A stretch of DNA of 64,000 bases from assembly GCF_000198775.1 (NCBI RefSeq), contig NC_014722.1:175372-239371 (forward strand), given 5' to 3'. The notes beneath the pieces are model-generated. The model saw only the letters and a list, made by a program, of their open reading frames with translations. It made no database searches and was not told where the DNA came from. The DNA is from Mycetohabitans rhizoxinica HKI 454 (GTDB taxonomy: Bacteria > Pseudomonadota > Gammaproteobacteria > Burkholderiales > Burkholderiaceae). Below, piece by piece: positions 53,327-63,618 of this stretch (position 1 is its first letter; every line of letters starts with the position of its first letter). The position numbers and the translations under genes are program-made.

Positions 53327-54688
53327 GTGAATATCGTCATTCTTGCAGCCGGCATGGGCAAGCGCATGCATTCCGCGCGGCCGAAGGTGCTGCATTCACT
53401 GGCTGGCCGGCCATTGCTGTCCCATGTCATCGACACGGCGCGCGCGCTGGCGCCGAGCCGGCTCGTCGTGGTGGTCGGGCATGGCGCCCAGGCCGTGCGC
53501 GAGGCTGTCGCCGCGCCCGATATCCAGTTTGCCCTGCAGGCCGAGCAACGGGGTACCGGTCACGCGGTTCAACAGGCGCTGCCGTTCATCGATCCGGCAC
53601 TGCCCACGCTGGTGCTGTACGGCGACGTGCCGCTCACGCGCGCCTCGACGCTGCGGCGCCTGGCCGACGCGGCAGCCAACGGCCGCTATGGGGTGCTGAC
53701 CGTCACGCTGGACGACCCGCACGGTTATGGTCGCATCGTGCGTGATGGCGCCGGACGCATCACACGGATCATCGAGCAAAAGGATGCCGCCCCGTGGCAA
53801 CGGGAAATCCGCGAGGTCAACACGGGCATCGTCATCTCGCCGAGCGGGCGGCTTGATGCGTGGCTGAGCGCGTTGACCAACGACAACGCGCAGCGCGAGT
53901 TCTACTTGACCGACGTCGTCGAGCGCGCGATCGAAGACGGTGTCGAGGTCGTCGGTGTGCAGCCGGACGACGTGTGGGAGACGCTCGGCGTGAACAGCAA
54001 GCGACAATTAGCTGACTTGGAGCGCGTCTACCAGCGCAACGAGGCACTGCGACTGCTGGACGCTGGCGTCACGGTGACCGATCCGTCGCGCATTGACGTG
54101 CGCGGCACGCTGGCGTGCGGCACCGAGGTGTCGATCGACGTCAACTGCGTGTTCGAAGGACAAGTCGTGCTTGGTGATCACGTCAGCATCGGGCCGAACT
54201 GCGTGATCCGCGAGGCGACGATCGCCGCTGGCACGCGCGTGGACGCGTTCACGCATGTCGACGGCGCGCACGTGGGCGAGAACGTCGTGCTCGGCCCGTA
54301 TGCGCGACTGCGTCCCGGGGCTGTGTTGTCCAGCGACGCGCATGTGGGCAACTTCGTCGAGGTCAAGAACGCGGTGCTCGGGCAGGGCGCGAAGGCCAAC
54401 CATTTGAGCTATATCGGCGACGCCGACGTCGGGGCGCGTGTGAACATCGGTGCCGGGACAATCACCTGCAACTATGACGGCGCGCACAAGCATCGCACCC
54501 TGATCGGCGATGACGTATTCGTTGGCTCCGATACGCAGCTTGTCGCACCGGTCGTCGTGGGTTCGGGCTCGACCATCGCAGCTGGCACCACCGTCTGGCG
54601 CGACGTGCCCGCCGGGGCACTGGTGTTGAACGAGAAAACGCAGGTCGCGAAGCCAGGGTACGCGCGACCGACCAAGAAAAAGGCCTGA
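53327..54688 (+). CDS. glmU: GlmU, UDP-GlcNAc pyrophosphorylase / GlcN-1-P acetyltransferase
   Basis: A 453-aa bifunctional enzyme. Residues 1-230 are the uridylyltransferase ('[34 protein letters not shown]', '[13 protein letters not shown]', 'VLYGDVPL'). Residues 250-453 are the left-handed beta-helix acetyltransferase ('[12 protein letters not shown]', '[11 protein letters not shown]', '[17 protein letters not shown]'). The GTG at 53327 gives the usual N-terminus; the in-frame ATG at 53285 is possible. It acts just after GlmS and GlmM in UDP-GlcNAc synthesis and lies directly before glmS. Confidence 0.97.
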   Translation: MNIVILAAGMGKRMHSARPKVLHSLAGRPLLSHVIDTARALAPSRLVVVVGHGAQAVREAVAAPDIQFALQAEQRGTGHAVQQALPFIDPALPTLVLYGDVPLTRASTLRRLADAAANGRYGVLTVTLDDPHGYGRIVRDGAGRITRIIEQKDAAPWQREIREVNTGIVISPSGRLDAWLSALTNDNAQREFYLTDVVERAIEDGVEVVGVQPDDVWETLGVNSKRQLADLERVYQRNEALRLLDAGVTVTDPSRIDVRGTLACGTEVSIDVNCVFEGQVVLGDHVSIGPNCVIREATIAAGTRVDAFTHVDGAHVGENVVLGPYARLRPGAVLSSDAHVGNFVEVKNAVLGQGAKANHLSYIGDADVGARVNIGAGTITCNYDGAHKHRTLIGDDVFVGSDTQLVAPVVVGSGSTIAAGTTVWRDVPAGALVLNEKTQVAKPGYARPTKKKA

Positions 54689-54748
54689 ATGCACGGCGCC
54701 TGATGAGACGGCCCGACGCTCACCCTCCATTTTCCACGGACAAACATC

Positions 54749-56566
54749 ATGTGCGGCATTGTCGGCGCGGTAGCGCAACGTAACATCGTCCCGATCCTCG
54801 TCGAGGGGTTGCGACGTCTCGAATACCGCGGCTACGACTCGTGTGGTGTGGCCGCCATCGTCGATGGCACCGCCCGGCGCGCCCGCAGCGTATCGCGCGT
54901 GACGGACCTCGACCAGCAAATCCGCGACACGCAATTGGCCGGCGAAACCGGCATCGCGCATACGCGCTGGGCGACGCATGGGGCGCCGGTCACGCACAAT
55001 GCGCATCCGATCTTCTCGCACGACACGATTGCGCTGGTTCACAACGGCATCATCGAAAACTATGAAACCCTGCGTGAAGGCTTGCGCGCGAACGGTTACG
55101 AGTTCGTGACGCAGACCGACACCGAGGTCATCGCCCACCTCATCTACAGCCTGTATCGCGGTGACTTGTTCGCTGCCGTGCGCGAAGCGGTGAAGCAGTT
55201 GCATGGTGCCTACGCGATCGCCGTGTTCTCGAAAGACCAGCCGCATCGGGTATGCGGCGCGCGCGCCGGCTCGCCGCTGGTGGTCGGGCTGGGCCAACAG
55301 GAGAACTTCCTGGCCTCGGATGCGCTCGCGCTGGCGGGCAGCACCGACCGCTTCATTTTTCTCGAGGAAGGCGACGTGGTCGAATTGACGCTGGACGGCG
55401 TGCGGATCGCGGACCGCGACGGCGGCCTCGTGCAGCGGGAGATACGCACCGTCAACGCGTATGGCGGCGCGGTGGAGCTTGGGCCGTACCGGCACTTCAT
55501 GCAAAAGGAGATTTTTGAGCAGCCGCGGGCGATCTCCGACACGATGGCGCAGACCGACGCATTCGATCCCGAGCTGTTCGGCGCTGGCGCCGGTGACGTG
55601 TTCCACGGGATCGACAGCCTGCTGATCCTTGCGTGCGGTACCAGTTACTACTCCGGCTTGACGGCAAAGTACTGGCTTGAATCGATCGCGAAAATCCCCA
55701 CGCAAGTCGAGATCGCAAGCGAGTATCGCTATCGTGACTCCGTGCCGAACCCCCGGTCACTGGTCGTAGTGATTTCCCAGTCCGGCGAGACGGCGGACAC
55801 GCTCGCCGCGCTCAAGCATGCGCAGGCGCTCGGACACGCACATACGCTGGCGATTTGCAACGTGGCGAGCAGCGCGATGGTACGGCTCACTGCGCTGCGC
55901 TTGCTGACGCACGCGGGCACCGAAATCGGCGTGGCGTCGACCAAGGCGTTCACCACGCAGCTCGTTGCCCTGTTCGTGCTCGCGGTGACGCTGGGGCGGC
56001 TGCGTGGGCATGTCGACGCGAGTCTTCAGGCGCATTACCTAAAGCAGCTGCGGCACCTGCCGGCGGCGCTCAATAGCGTGCTCGCACTCGAGCCGCAGAT
56101 CATCGCGTGGGCAGAGGAATTTTCGCGCAAGGAAAACGCGCTGTTCCTCGGCAGGGGCATGCATTATCCGATTGCGCTCGAAGGCGCGTTGAAGCTGAAG
56201 GAAATCTCGTATATCCACGCCGAGGCGTATCCGGCCGGCGAACTCAAGCATGGACCACTCGCACTGGTGACCGAAGCAATGCCAGTGGTCACCGTCGCGC
56301 CGAACGATGCGCTGCTGGAAAAACTGAAGTCCAATATCCAGGAAGTGCGCGCACGGGGTGGCCAGTTGTATGTGTTTGCTGACGCGGATACGCGAATCGT
56401 CAACGATGAAGGCTTGCATGTGATCCGGATGCCCGAACATTATGGGTTGCTATCGCCGATCCTGCATGTGGTGCCATTGCAATTGCTCGCGTATCACACT
56501 GCCTGCGCGCGCGGCACCGACGTGGACAAGCCGCGAAATCTGGCTAAGTCGGTGACGGTGGAGTAA
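54749..56566 (+). CDS. glmS: GlmS, glutamine--fructose-6-phosphate aminotransferase
   Basis: A 605-aa enzyme. Cys2 is the N-terminal nucleophile of the glutaminase domain ([19 protein letters not shown]). Two SIS domains bind fructose-6-phosphate ('[11 protein letters not shown]', '[19 protein letters not shown]', '[11 protein letters not shown]', '[29 protein letters not shown]'). The C-terminus [13 protein letters not shown] is the conserved tail. It provides glucosamine-6-phosphate for cell wall and LPS. It is 60 bp behind glmU; no glmS ribozyme is seen or expected in this group. Confidence 0.98.
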   Translation: MCGIVGAVAQRNIVPILVEGLRRLEYRGYDSCGVAAIVDGTARRARSVSRVTDLDQQIRDTQLAGETGIAHTRWATHGAPVTHNAHPIFSHDTIALVHNGIIENYETLREGLRANGYEFVTQTDTEVIAHLIYSLYRGDLFAAVREAVKQLHGAYAIAVFSKDQPHRVCGARAGSPLVVGLGQQENFLASDALALAGSTDRFIFLEEGDVVELTLDGVRIADRDGGLVQREIRTVNAYGGAVELGPYRHFMQKEIFEQPRAISDTMAQTDAFDPELFGAGAGDVFHGIDSLLILACGTSYYSGLTAKYWLESIAKIPTQVEIASEYRYRDSVPNPRSLVVVISQSGETADTLAALKHAQALGHAHTLAICNVASSAMVRLTALRLLTHAGTEIGVASTKAFTTQLVALFVLAVTLGRLRGHVDASLQAHYLKQLRHLPAALNSVLALEPQIIAWAEEFSRKENALFLGRGMHYPIALEGALKLKEISYIHAEAYPAGELKHGPLALVTEAMPVVTVAPNDALLEKLKSNIQEVRARGGQLYVFADADTRIVNDEGLHVIRMPEHYGLLSPILHVVPLQLLAYHTACARGTDVDKPRNLAKSVTVE

Positions 56567-57222
56567 GGGAGGATGGAGGACACCAGTGCCGGCGCGGCGT
56601 GTGCCGCACGCGCCGGATCGATCGCCGCTGCGCTGCATGGCGCAGGTTGACCCATGGCTAAAAAACGGGGAATATCGCGCAACGGCCGGCCTGTCTCGCT
56701 TCTACCCGGCGACGCGTGCTGATGTGTATCGGGCTGACCGATGGCTCCTACCGGAGCCTAGCGGCATGGGCGAGCAACACCGGTGATTACCTCAAGGTCC
56801 TCCTCGAACCATTCGCCGACTCTCCGTCTTGCATTGAGCCCGGACACCCGAACATTGCCGGACTTCAAGCTGCACAAAAGTATTCATCCGCTCAAGCCAC
56901 CCAGCAGGTCGTCATAGCAAGTAGCCGCGGCGCGGTGGATTGACGCAAGCCACTGCGGTATGGGCCACTGCGGTATGGGCCACTGCGGTATGGGTTGCTG
57001 CGGCGTGGATTGTTGCAACGCAGGTTGCTCGTAGCGTGGGCTTGCCGCAGTTCATTAGGTTGAAAGGTGCGCTGCTGTAGCGCGAATCAGACGGCTGTGC
57101 TCGGTTTCGCACACTGTCGGCGGTTTCGGTGGTGCAGGATATGGACCGAGAACGGCGCGCGGGCCACATCGTGCGCCATCTGGTGCGCACAGGAGACCAA
57201 AGAAAACCAAATAGGCAAGACG
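56567..57222. other. Intergenic stretch with short repeats, upstream of GNAT gene
   Basis: No supported gene is seen. It contains the 15-bp array at 56,949-57,008 and degenerate copies up to about 57,040. Confidence 0.5.
56949..57008. repeat. 15-bp tandem repeats
   Basis: Three perfect copies of GCCACTGCGGTATGG (56949, 56964, 56979) are followed by a degenerate copy GTTGCTGCGGCGTGG (56994-57008) and weaker ones beyond. It lies 215 bp before the GNAT start codon. Confidence 0.88.
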
Positions 57223-57771
57223 ATGAATGCGCTAATCGAAGACTCGAGCCGGGGCCCGGCGATACTGCCGGTCGCGCTGCGTGCAGCGACTCGTGAGGAG
57301 TACGGATATTTCTTTCACCTGTACCGGAATGCCCTGAGCGGCTACTTCAGGCAGACGCTGGGTTGGGAGGATGATTTTCGCCGGGCGGCGTTTCGAGTGA
57401 GCTACCCGATTGCACGATGCCAAGCCATCGTGGTTGACGGCGTGTCGCGGGCGGCAGGGGTGTTGTCCACACAGGTGTGCGAAGACGGCGGGGTGGAGGT
57501 CGCGCTGCTGTTAGTAGATCCGGCATGCCAGCGCCGGGGGATTGGCGCGACTCTACTGCACCGTGTATGTGACGCCGCCCATCGTGAAGGCCGCGCGGTC
57601 AAGCTGCAGACTTTCAAGCTCAACGAGCGCGCCGCGCGATTCTATCTGCGTCAAGGGTTCCAAATTGTCACCGAAGATGAGTATTATTTACACTTCCGGC
57701 GTGTACCATGCGGCGCCGACCCAACGGTCGCGGCCCCGCTGTCGGCGTGCGTTGACGCGCCGTCGCGTTGA
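57223..57771 (+). CDS. GNAT-family N-acetyltransferase
   Basis: A 182-aa GNAT protein. The acetyl-CoA loop is 'VALLLVDPACQRRGIGATLLHRVCDAAHREG' (QRRGIG), followed by 'VKLQTFKLNERAARFYLRQGFQIVTEDEYYLHF', the typical C-terminal part. The substrate is unknown. ATG 57223 is chosen since the longer frame upstream lacks family sequence. It is convergent with the alcohol dehydrogenase gene. Confidence 0.88.
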   Translation: MNALIEDSSRGPAILPVALRAATREEYGYFFHLYRNALSGYFRQTLGWEDDFRRAAFRVSYPIARCQAIVVDGVSRAAGVLSTQVCEDGGVEVALLLVDPACQRRGIGATLLHRVCDAAHREGRAVKLQTFKLNERAARFYLRQGFQIVTEDEYYLHFRRVPCGADPTVAAPLSACVDAPSR

Positions 57772-57828
57772 AACGCGGCTCGACGCCGGCCGTGACCACG
57801 CGGCAGTCGGCCGGCCCATTGAGCACGG

Positions 57829-58860
57829 TCAATCGAGCGTCAGCACGATACGCCCGTCGACCTTACCTTCGCGCAGCTTGCCAAACACCAAATTGATGTT
57901 CTCCAGTCGTTCGTGGTGGATGTGCGCGTGCACCAGCCCCTGCGCCGCGAAATCGAGCGCTTCCTGCAGGTCGCGCCGCGTACCGACGATCGAGCCGCGT
58001 ACGGTGATGGCATTGAGCACCGTCGAAAAAATCGGCAGTGGAAAGTCGCCCGGCGGCAGACCATTAAGCGATACGGTGCCACCGCGTCGCACCATGCCGA
58101 GCGCCTGAGCGAACGCACTGCGTGACACCGCGGTAACCAGCACGCCGTGTACGCCGCCGATTTCTTTCTGAATGAACGCTGCTGGATCGGTGGCTGACGC
58201 GTCCACGACGAGTTTGGCGCCAAGCCGTTTTGCCAACTCCAGTTTGTCCGGCACAACATCAACCGCGACAACATGCAAACCCATCGCGTTCGCATATTGC
58301 ACAGCGACATGCCCTAATCCGCCGATGCCTGATATCGCCAGCCATTGGCCTGGACGCGTGTCGGTGACCCGTATGCCTTTGTAGACGGTGACGCCGGCAC
58401 ACAGAATAGGCGCGATCTCATCGAAGGCGACCTGGTCCGGGAGCCGACCGACATAATTCGGGTCAGCCAATACATATTCGGCATAGCCGCCATTGACCGA
58501 ATAACCGGTGTTTTGCTGCACGTGACACAGCGTTTCCCAGCCGCCCAGGCAATACTCGCAGTGTCCGCATGCGGTGTAGAGCCACGGTACGCCGACCCGG
58601 TCGCCTTCTTTGGCGATCTTGACCCCTTTTCCGACTGCGGCGACGTAGCCGACGCCCTCGTGGCCTGGGATAAATGGCAGCGTGGGCTTGACCGGCCAGT
58701 CGCCGTCGGCCGCATGCAGGTCAGTGTGGCAGACTCCGGACGCTTTGACATTGACCAGTATCTGAGCGGGACCCGGCGTCGGCACCGCGACTTCTTCAAT
58801 CCGCAGCGGCTCACCAAACGCATGCACGACCGCGGCCTTCATCGATTGCTTCATGGCCAC
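57829..58860 (-). CDS. adhP: Zinc-dependent alcohol dehydrogenase (AdhP-like)
   Basis: A 343-aa medium-chain dehydrogenase. The catalytic zinc site is '[14 protein letters not shown]' and 'PGHEGVG'. The structural zinc has four Cys in '[15 protein letters not shown]'. The NAD-binding loop is '[17 protein letters not shown]'. Length and sequence match AdhP-type propanol-preferring enzymes. Single gene. Confidence 0.95.
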   Translation of the reverse strand: MAMKQSMKAAVVHAFGEPLRIEEVAVPTPGPAQILVNVKASGVCHTDLHAADGDWPVKPTLPFIPGHEGVGYVAAVGKGVKIAKEGDRVGVPWLYTACGHCEYCLGGWETLCHVQQNTGYSVNGGYAEYVLADPNYVGRLPDQVAFDEIAPILCAGVTVYKGIRVTDTRPGQWLAISGIGGLGHVAVQYANAMGLHVVAVDVVPDKLELAKRLGAKLVVDASATDPAAFIQKEIGGVHGVLVTAVSRSAFAQALGMVRRGGTVSLNGLPPGDFPLPIFSTVLNAITVRGSIVGTRRDLQEALDFAAQGLVHAHIHHERLENINLVFGKLREGKVDGRIVLTLD

Positions 58861-58928
58861 TCCTTGAAAGACGTTCCGTTAGTATTGGTCGCCCAGGCCA
58901 ACGTCGCGGCGCCCGCGGCACGTCACTG

Positions 58929-59183
58929 CTATGATAGCTCATCGATCTCCTTGCATTCGCGCCGCACCTCGTTGCCTCGCCGCGCTCGTAACCGCTGCCG
59001 GGACAATACCGTGATGACTTGCTGCGTCGTCGCACCGGCCGGGATTTCATTGCGGATCGTATTGGGCACCATCGGTAGCCCAGCGCGCTGCCGGCGCAGG
59101 GCCTTGGCAATGGCCCGTCGGCACTGTTGGCCATGGCAATCCCATTCGTCGCGAAATTTTCCGCAGTAACGGCATTCATCCAT
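58929..59183 (-). CDS. Small Cys-containing protein, 84 aa
   Basis: I do not recognise it. The N-terminus has a CxxC (CRYC, 4-7) and a CxxxxC (CHGQQC, 16-21) that could bind one zinc. The rest is basic (AKALRRQRAGL; SRQRLRARRG). The start is ATG with the frame ending shortly upstream of the adhP start. It may be a small nucleic-acid-binding protein, or a chance frame. Confidence 0.5.
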   Translation of the reverse strand: MDECRYCGKFRDEWDCHGQQCRRAIAKALRRQRAGLPMVPNTIRNEIPAGATTQQVITVLSRQRLRARRGNEVRRECKEIDELS

Positions 59184-59427
59184 ATCAATAGTCTACCGCC
59201 AAACCGGCCGATGGAGATCGCGGCCCTCGTGCCGCCTCGTTTCGCTTCGGCACATGCCGCACAAATTGCAATAAGCTGCCTGTCATTACCGGGATGCCTG
59301 TAATTGACCCAGGCGCCTACGCTGCCGTTGCGCCACGGCACGCAGTCCTCAGCACATTGGCAGCCAAGCCGCCCGGCGGTACAGAACTTGCAATGGCGCC
59401 GTAACGCGCCAAACCGAACTGGCTTCC
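59184..59427. other. Intergenic region before the ABC exporter fusion
   Basis: No supported gene. The minus strand has a Cys-rich frame (HCKFCTAGRLGCQCAEDC) with no start or family match. Confidence 0.4.
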
Positions 59428-62173
59428 ATGACTTCGTCCACATTTGCAAGCGCGGCCCGCAGCAGCGGGTTGCGCGCCCGGATCGCCACCGACCTATGGC
59501 ATGCCATTTGGCGTCACAGGGGGCGGGTGCTGGGCGCCGTATCATTGCTGCTGCTAGCCAAGGCGGCTGCGGTGGCGGTCCCGCTGCTGCTCAAGGATAT
59601 CGTCGATGCGCTGGGCAATGTCACGAGCCGGCCGGCCGCGATACCTATCTTGTTGCTGTTCGGCTATGCCGTGGTACGCTTCGCGTCGAATGCGTTGAGC
59701 GAGGTGCGCGACATGACGTTTGTGCAAGTCACGCAGCGCACTGTGGCCGACTATACCGCGCGCACGTTTGGTCACCTGCATCACCTGGGCGCGCGCTTTC
59801 ACTCGCAGCGTGAGACCGGCTCGGTGGTACGCGACCTGGAGAAGGGTACTGCCGGCATCGGTTACCTGCTGGGGGTTGCGGTCTTTACGATCGTGCCGAC
59901 GTTCATCGAAATCGCGTCGGTGCTCGCCATCGTGATCAGCAAGTATGGCGGCGGCTTCACGCTGATCATTTTCGCGACATTCGCCGTCTACGCGAGTTAT
60001 ACGGTGGTGTTCACGCAGCGCCGCATGCGGGTGCAGCGCCGCATGAACGCGTTGGAAGCCCAGGCCAATAGCCGTATCGTCGACAGCCTGCTGAACTACG
60101 ACACGGTCAAGTACTTTGCGCGCGAGGATTTCGAGCGCAAGCGGCTCGACCAGGTGATGCAGCAATGGCAAGAGGCGGGTATCGAGAACCAATATGCGCT
60201 GTCCACGCTGCATATCGGGCAGAGCGCGTGTATCGGCGCGGGCATCGCGGCGGTGATGTTGCTGGCTGGCCAGCACGTGGTAAGCGGCGCGATGACGGTC
60301 GGCGATCTGGTGCTAATCAACGCTTACATCATCCAAGTCAGCCTGCCGCTGAACACGCTGGGCTTTGTGTTCCGCGAGGCCAATGACGCGTTGACCAACG
60401 TGGAGCGGTTGTTTGCGCTACTGGATGCGCGCGACAAGGCAGGCGAGGACGGTGATGCGGCGGCGGCGCAGCCGCTCGTAGTGCGCGGTGGCGAAATCCG
60501 CTTCGAGCATGTCGACTTCAGCTACGAGCCCAGTCGCAGGATCTTGTGGGATGTCTCGTTCCGGATTGAGCCGGGCCAGACGGTGGCCGTCGTGGGAGGC
60601 AGTGGCTCGGGCAAGTCGACGTTGGCCCGGTTGTTATTTCGCCTGTATCAGCCCGATGCGGGATCGATCACGATCGACGGGCAGGACCTGCGGCTAGTCA
60701 CGCAGCGCAGTCTGCGGGCGGCCTTGGGCATCGTGCCGCAGGACACGATTCTATTCAACGATACGATCGCATACAACATCGGCTACGGTCGCGAAGACGC
60801 GACAAAGGCCGACATTATTGCCGCCGCGCGAGGCGCGCAATTGGACGAATTCATCGAGCGCCTGCCAGACGCCTACGACACGCGGGTCGGCGAGCGAGGC
60901 GTGCGCTTGTCCGGCGGCGAGCGCCAACGCGTGGCCATTGCACGCGCGCTGCTCAAACAACCGCCGATCGTGGTGTTCGACGAAGCGACGTCGGCGCTCG
61001 ATACCCGTTCGGAGCGGGCGATTCAGCAGGAACTGATGCGCGTGGCCGAGCACCGCACGAGCCTGATCATCGCGCACCGGCTCTCGACCGTGGTCGATGC
61101 CGATCGCATTCTGGTCATGGAACACGGGCGACTGGTCGAGCAGGGGACCCACACCAGCCTGCTGGAGAAGGGCGGGGTCTATGCACAGATGTGGGCGCTG
61201 CAGGCGCAGCAGCGCGAGTTGGAGCGCACCGAACAGCGGTTTGCGCTTTTGCCGATCAACGTCGGCGCGTTGGTCGACAACGTGCTGGACGCGTTGCAGG
61301 AGGTCGCGGTACGCCATCAGGCGAGCCTGTTCAAGCGCATCACCGACGACAACCTGATCGTCACTGGCGACGCGGCGACGCTGCGGCGCTTTATCTGGCA
61401 GTTGTGCCGCACCGGCATTGAAGCGGGCGGGGCAGGCAGCCGCATCGAGGTGAGCGTGGCCCGCCACGACAACGATGCACGCGTGTCGATCTGCACGCCG
61501 GATCTCGAGACACCGGAGTTGTTCATGGTTGGATCTGGAGTCACTCCAGGCCGTGCTCGAGGAGCAGCGTGGGTATATCTTGCGCAGCCGCGACGATGCC
61601 GGATCCACGATCCACATCACGTTGCCGCTGCGGGCCATCGCGGAGTTGCCCACCGCTGACGGCCTCGCGCCGCAACCATTGCAAGCGCTCGACACCGCGC
61701 GACTGGACGGCGTACGCGTGGCCTGTGTGGATGATCACGAGGAGGCGCGCGACGCGCTGTCCGCGCTGCTCACCCGTGCCGGGGCCCAGGTCGTGGCGTT
61801 CGGATCCGGCCAGGCGCTGCTGGACTACCTCGGACACACGCGGCGCGACAGCTGGCCGGCCGTGATGGTCTGCGACATCGACCTGGGCGAGGAAAACGGA
61901 TATTCGATGATGGCCCGCGTCAGGCGGCTCGAGGCGGCGCGCCCGGACGGCGCCGTGCATCGGATTGAGGCGATCGCGCTGTCCGGCTACTCAAGCGAGT
62001 ATGAACGGGCGCGTGCCGTCGAGGCCGGTTTTCGCGGCTATCTGACCAAGCCGGTCAAGGCGGTCGATTTGATTGCCGCACTTAGGGCATTAACCACTCA
62101 TTTAGGAGAGACTGATGAGCTTGACCACTCCCAGCACGCCAGAGAACCTATCCGCCCCGCGCCGCACCGGTAG
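59428..62173 (+). CDS. ATM1-type ABC exporter fused to a degenerate HATPase and a receiver domain (one frameshift)
   Basis: Residues 1-330 are a six-helix exporter domain like the ATM1/heavy-metal family (HSQRETGSVVRDLEKGTAGIGYLL; RIVDSLLNYDTVKYF). About 355-590 are the ATPase: Walker A GGSGSGKST, signature LSGGERQ, Walker B IVVFDEATSALD, and the H-loop. From about 608 follows a kinase-like ATPase domain whose N-box reads QLCRTGIEA and G1 box CTPDLE, so ATP binding is doubtful; there is no H-box. At 61,531 an extra G shifts the frame. Removing it gives VDLESLQAVLEEQRGYILRS, a linker and a receiver: VDDHEE, phospho-Asp in VCDIDLG (about 816), Ser in ALSGYSS and Lys in YLTKPVKA. The restored length is 914 aa. 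As written, the first frame ends at 61,659. Confidence 0.85.
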
Positions 62174-62642
62174 TCTGTATGCCGACCGTAGTGCGGCCAG
62201 CGCCGCGATCGAGATGCTGCTGCCAACGCTGTCGGCGGCGCTGCACAACACAGTCGTCGGCCAAAGCGGGTGTTTGCATATCGTCGTGATGGATCCGGCG
62301 CTCGGTCCTGGCGACGCGAGCTTCGAGGACGCGATCCTGTACGAGCATTCGATGCCTGATCCGGCGCAGTGGGACGCCGACTACCGCGCATATGCGCGAG
62401 CCAAGGCGCGGCTGTCGTGGGAGCACGGCATGGACAGCCAGCTTGTCCAGTCCAGCCAGCCGCACCGCTTACGCCGCGGTGACACGAACCTGTGGGGCAG
62501 TGTGGCTCAACACGGCATCGTGGTGGGCGTCTCGGGGGCCCAACCGTGGTTTGACGAGGCGTTGGCTGGATGTGTCGCGCATTGCCTGCGCGCTATTGCG
62601 CGGCACCGCGCTGAAGCGGCGGCGGGCACGTTGGCGCTGTGA
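62115..62642 (+). CDS. Conserved-looking protein of unknown function after the ABC-receiver gene
   Basis: A 175-aa protein with AGGAGA before its ATG; the start overlaps the receiver frame by 59 bp, which implies co-translation. Sequence blocks are 'AAIEMLLPTLSAALHNTVVGQSGCLHIVVMDPALGPGDASFEDAILYEHSMPDPAQWDADYRAYARAKARLSWEHGMD' and 'NLWGSVAQHGIVVGVSGAQPWFDEALAGCVAHCLRAIARHR'. The 'GIVVGVSGAQPWFDEALAGCVAHC' stretch faintly recalls GlcG/HbpS haem-binding proteins, but I cannot assign a family. It may be the sensor or regulator of the exporter. Confidence 0.78.
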   Translation: MSLTTPSTPENLSAPRRTGSLYADRSAASAAIEMLLPTLSAALHNTVVGQSGCLHIVVMDPALGPGDASFEDAILYEHSMPDPAQWDADYRAYARAKARLSWEHGMDSQLVQSSQPHRLRRGDTNLWGSVAQHGIVVGVSGAQPWFDEALAGCVAHCLRAIARHRAEAAAGTLAL

Positions 62643-62868
62643 CCCCCACCGCGGGCTCGCGCCACGCACCCCGTCGCACTGAACCCGGGCGTTTTTGCCA
62701 GGCCCGTTATAAAAATGGGTATCGGATCGGGGCAGCAGCCTGGCCGCAATGGCGGCTGCAAGAACTTGCTCGTCTGCGAGCACATCGGGTCGGAGCGGGC
62801 ACGCCATTCGCTCAACAGGAGCCAGAACGTTTGTCTCGACAAACGTCTGACTTACTGAAGGAGCGAAC

Positions 62869-63618
62869 GTGGCACAGACTGCAGACCTATCGAACCCGAT
62901 TCTAACTGGCAAGACAGCGTTAATCACCGGAGGCGCCCGTGGCCTCGGTGCGGCGATATGCGACGAGTTGGCACGCGCCGGCATGAACATCGTCGTGGCC
63001 GATCTTCATGAGGAGCAGGCGCGTGAAACCGCGGCTGAGTTGGGCCGGCACGGCGTCAAAGTCGTATGGCAACGGATTGACGTCAGCGACGAGGCCTCGG
63101 TGCAACAGGCCATGCACACGATACACGAGTCGGTGGGCGAGCTCGATGTGGTCGTGAACAACGCGGCGATTGATGTGACGGCCGCGATCGAGGAAGTGGA
63201 GGTCGCCGCGTGGCAGCGCGTGCTGATGACGAACCTGTTCGGCCCCTATCTAATATGCCGGGCGGTCGTGCCGATGATGAAGGCCCGAGGCGACGGCCAT
63301 ATCGTCAACATCGCATCGACCGCTTCAAAACGCGCATGGCCGAACGCCTCCGCGTACCACGCGACGAAGTGGGGGCTGCTGGGCTTCTCGCATGCGCTGC
63401 ATGCGGAGCTGCGTCCAGCCGGGGTCCGTGTGTCGTCCATTGTGGCTGGCGGCATGCGCACACCGTTCTTGCTGGACCGATTCCCCGATATCGACGTCGA
63501 CACGCTGCAGCCACCCCAAAACGTGGCCGCGGCGGTACGGTTCGTGTTGACGCAGCCGCCCGGCACGGTGATCCCTGAAGTCATGGTGCTGCCAATGAAG
63601 GAAACGTCATGGCCGTAA
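62869..63618 (+). CDS. Short-chain dehydrogenase/reductase
   Basis: A 249-aa classical SDR with a GTG start after GGAGC. The cofactor site is TGGARGLG with Asp in 'VVADLHEEQ' indicating NAD preference. 'VVNNAAID' and the Y-x3-K of 'ASAYHATKWGLLG' complete the active site. The C-terminus is short and basic. It overlaps the start of a GmhB-like gene by 10 bp, so the pair may act on a heptose or similar sugar; this is inference. Confidence 0.93.
   Translation: MAQTADLSNPILTGKTALITGGARGLGAAICDELARAGMNIVVADLHEEQARETAAELGRHGVKVVWQRIDVSDEASVQQAMHTIHESVGELDVVVNNAAIDVTAAIEEVEVAAWQRVLMTNLFGPYLICRAVVPMMKARGDGHIVNIASTASKRAWPNASAYHATKWGLLGFSHALHAELRPAGVRVSSIVAGGMRTPFLLDRFPDIDVDTLQPPQNVAAAVRFVLTQPPGTVIPEVMVLPMKETSWP

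Noticed and set aside
54689..54748. glmS ribozyme
   Set aside because: The 60-bp glmU-glmS gap is too short for the ribozyme, which is known mainly from Gram-positive bacteria.
54008..55705. 565-aa minus-strand frame opposite glmU and glmS
   Set aside because: A shadow of two well-conserved genes.
61475..62173. Receiver domain as a separate stand-alone gene
   Set aside because: No start codon with a ribosome-binding site is seen, and the text before it continues the kinase-like domain once one base is removed. A fusion is the better reading.
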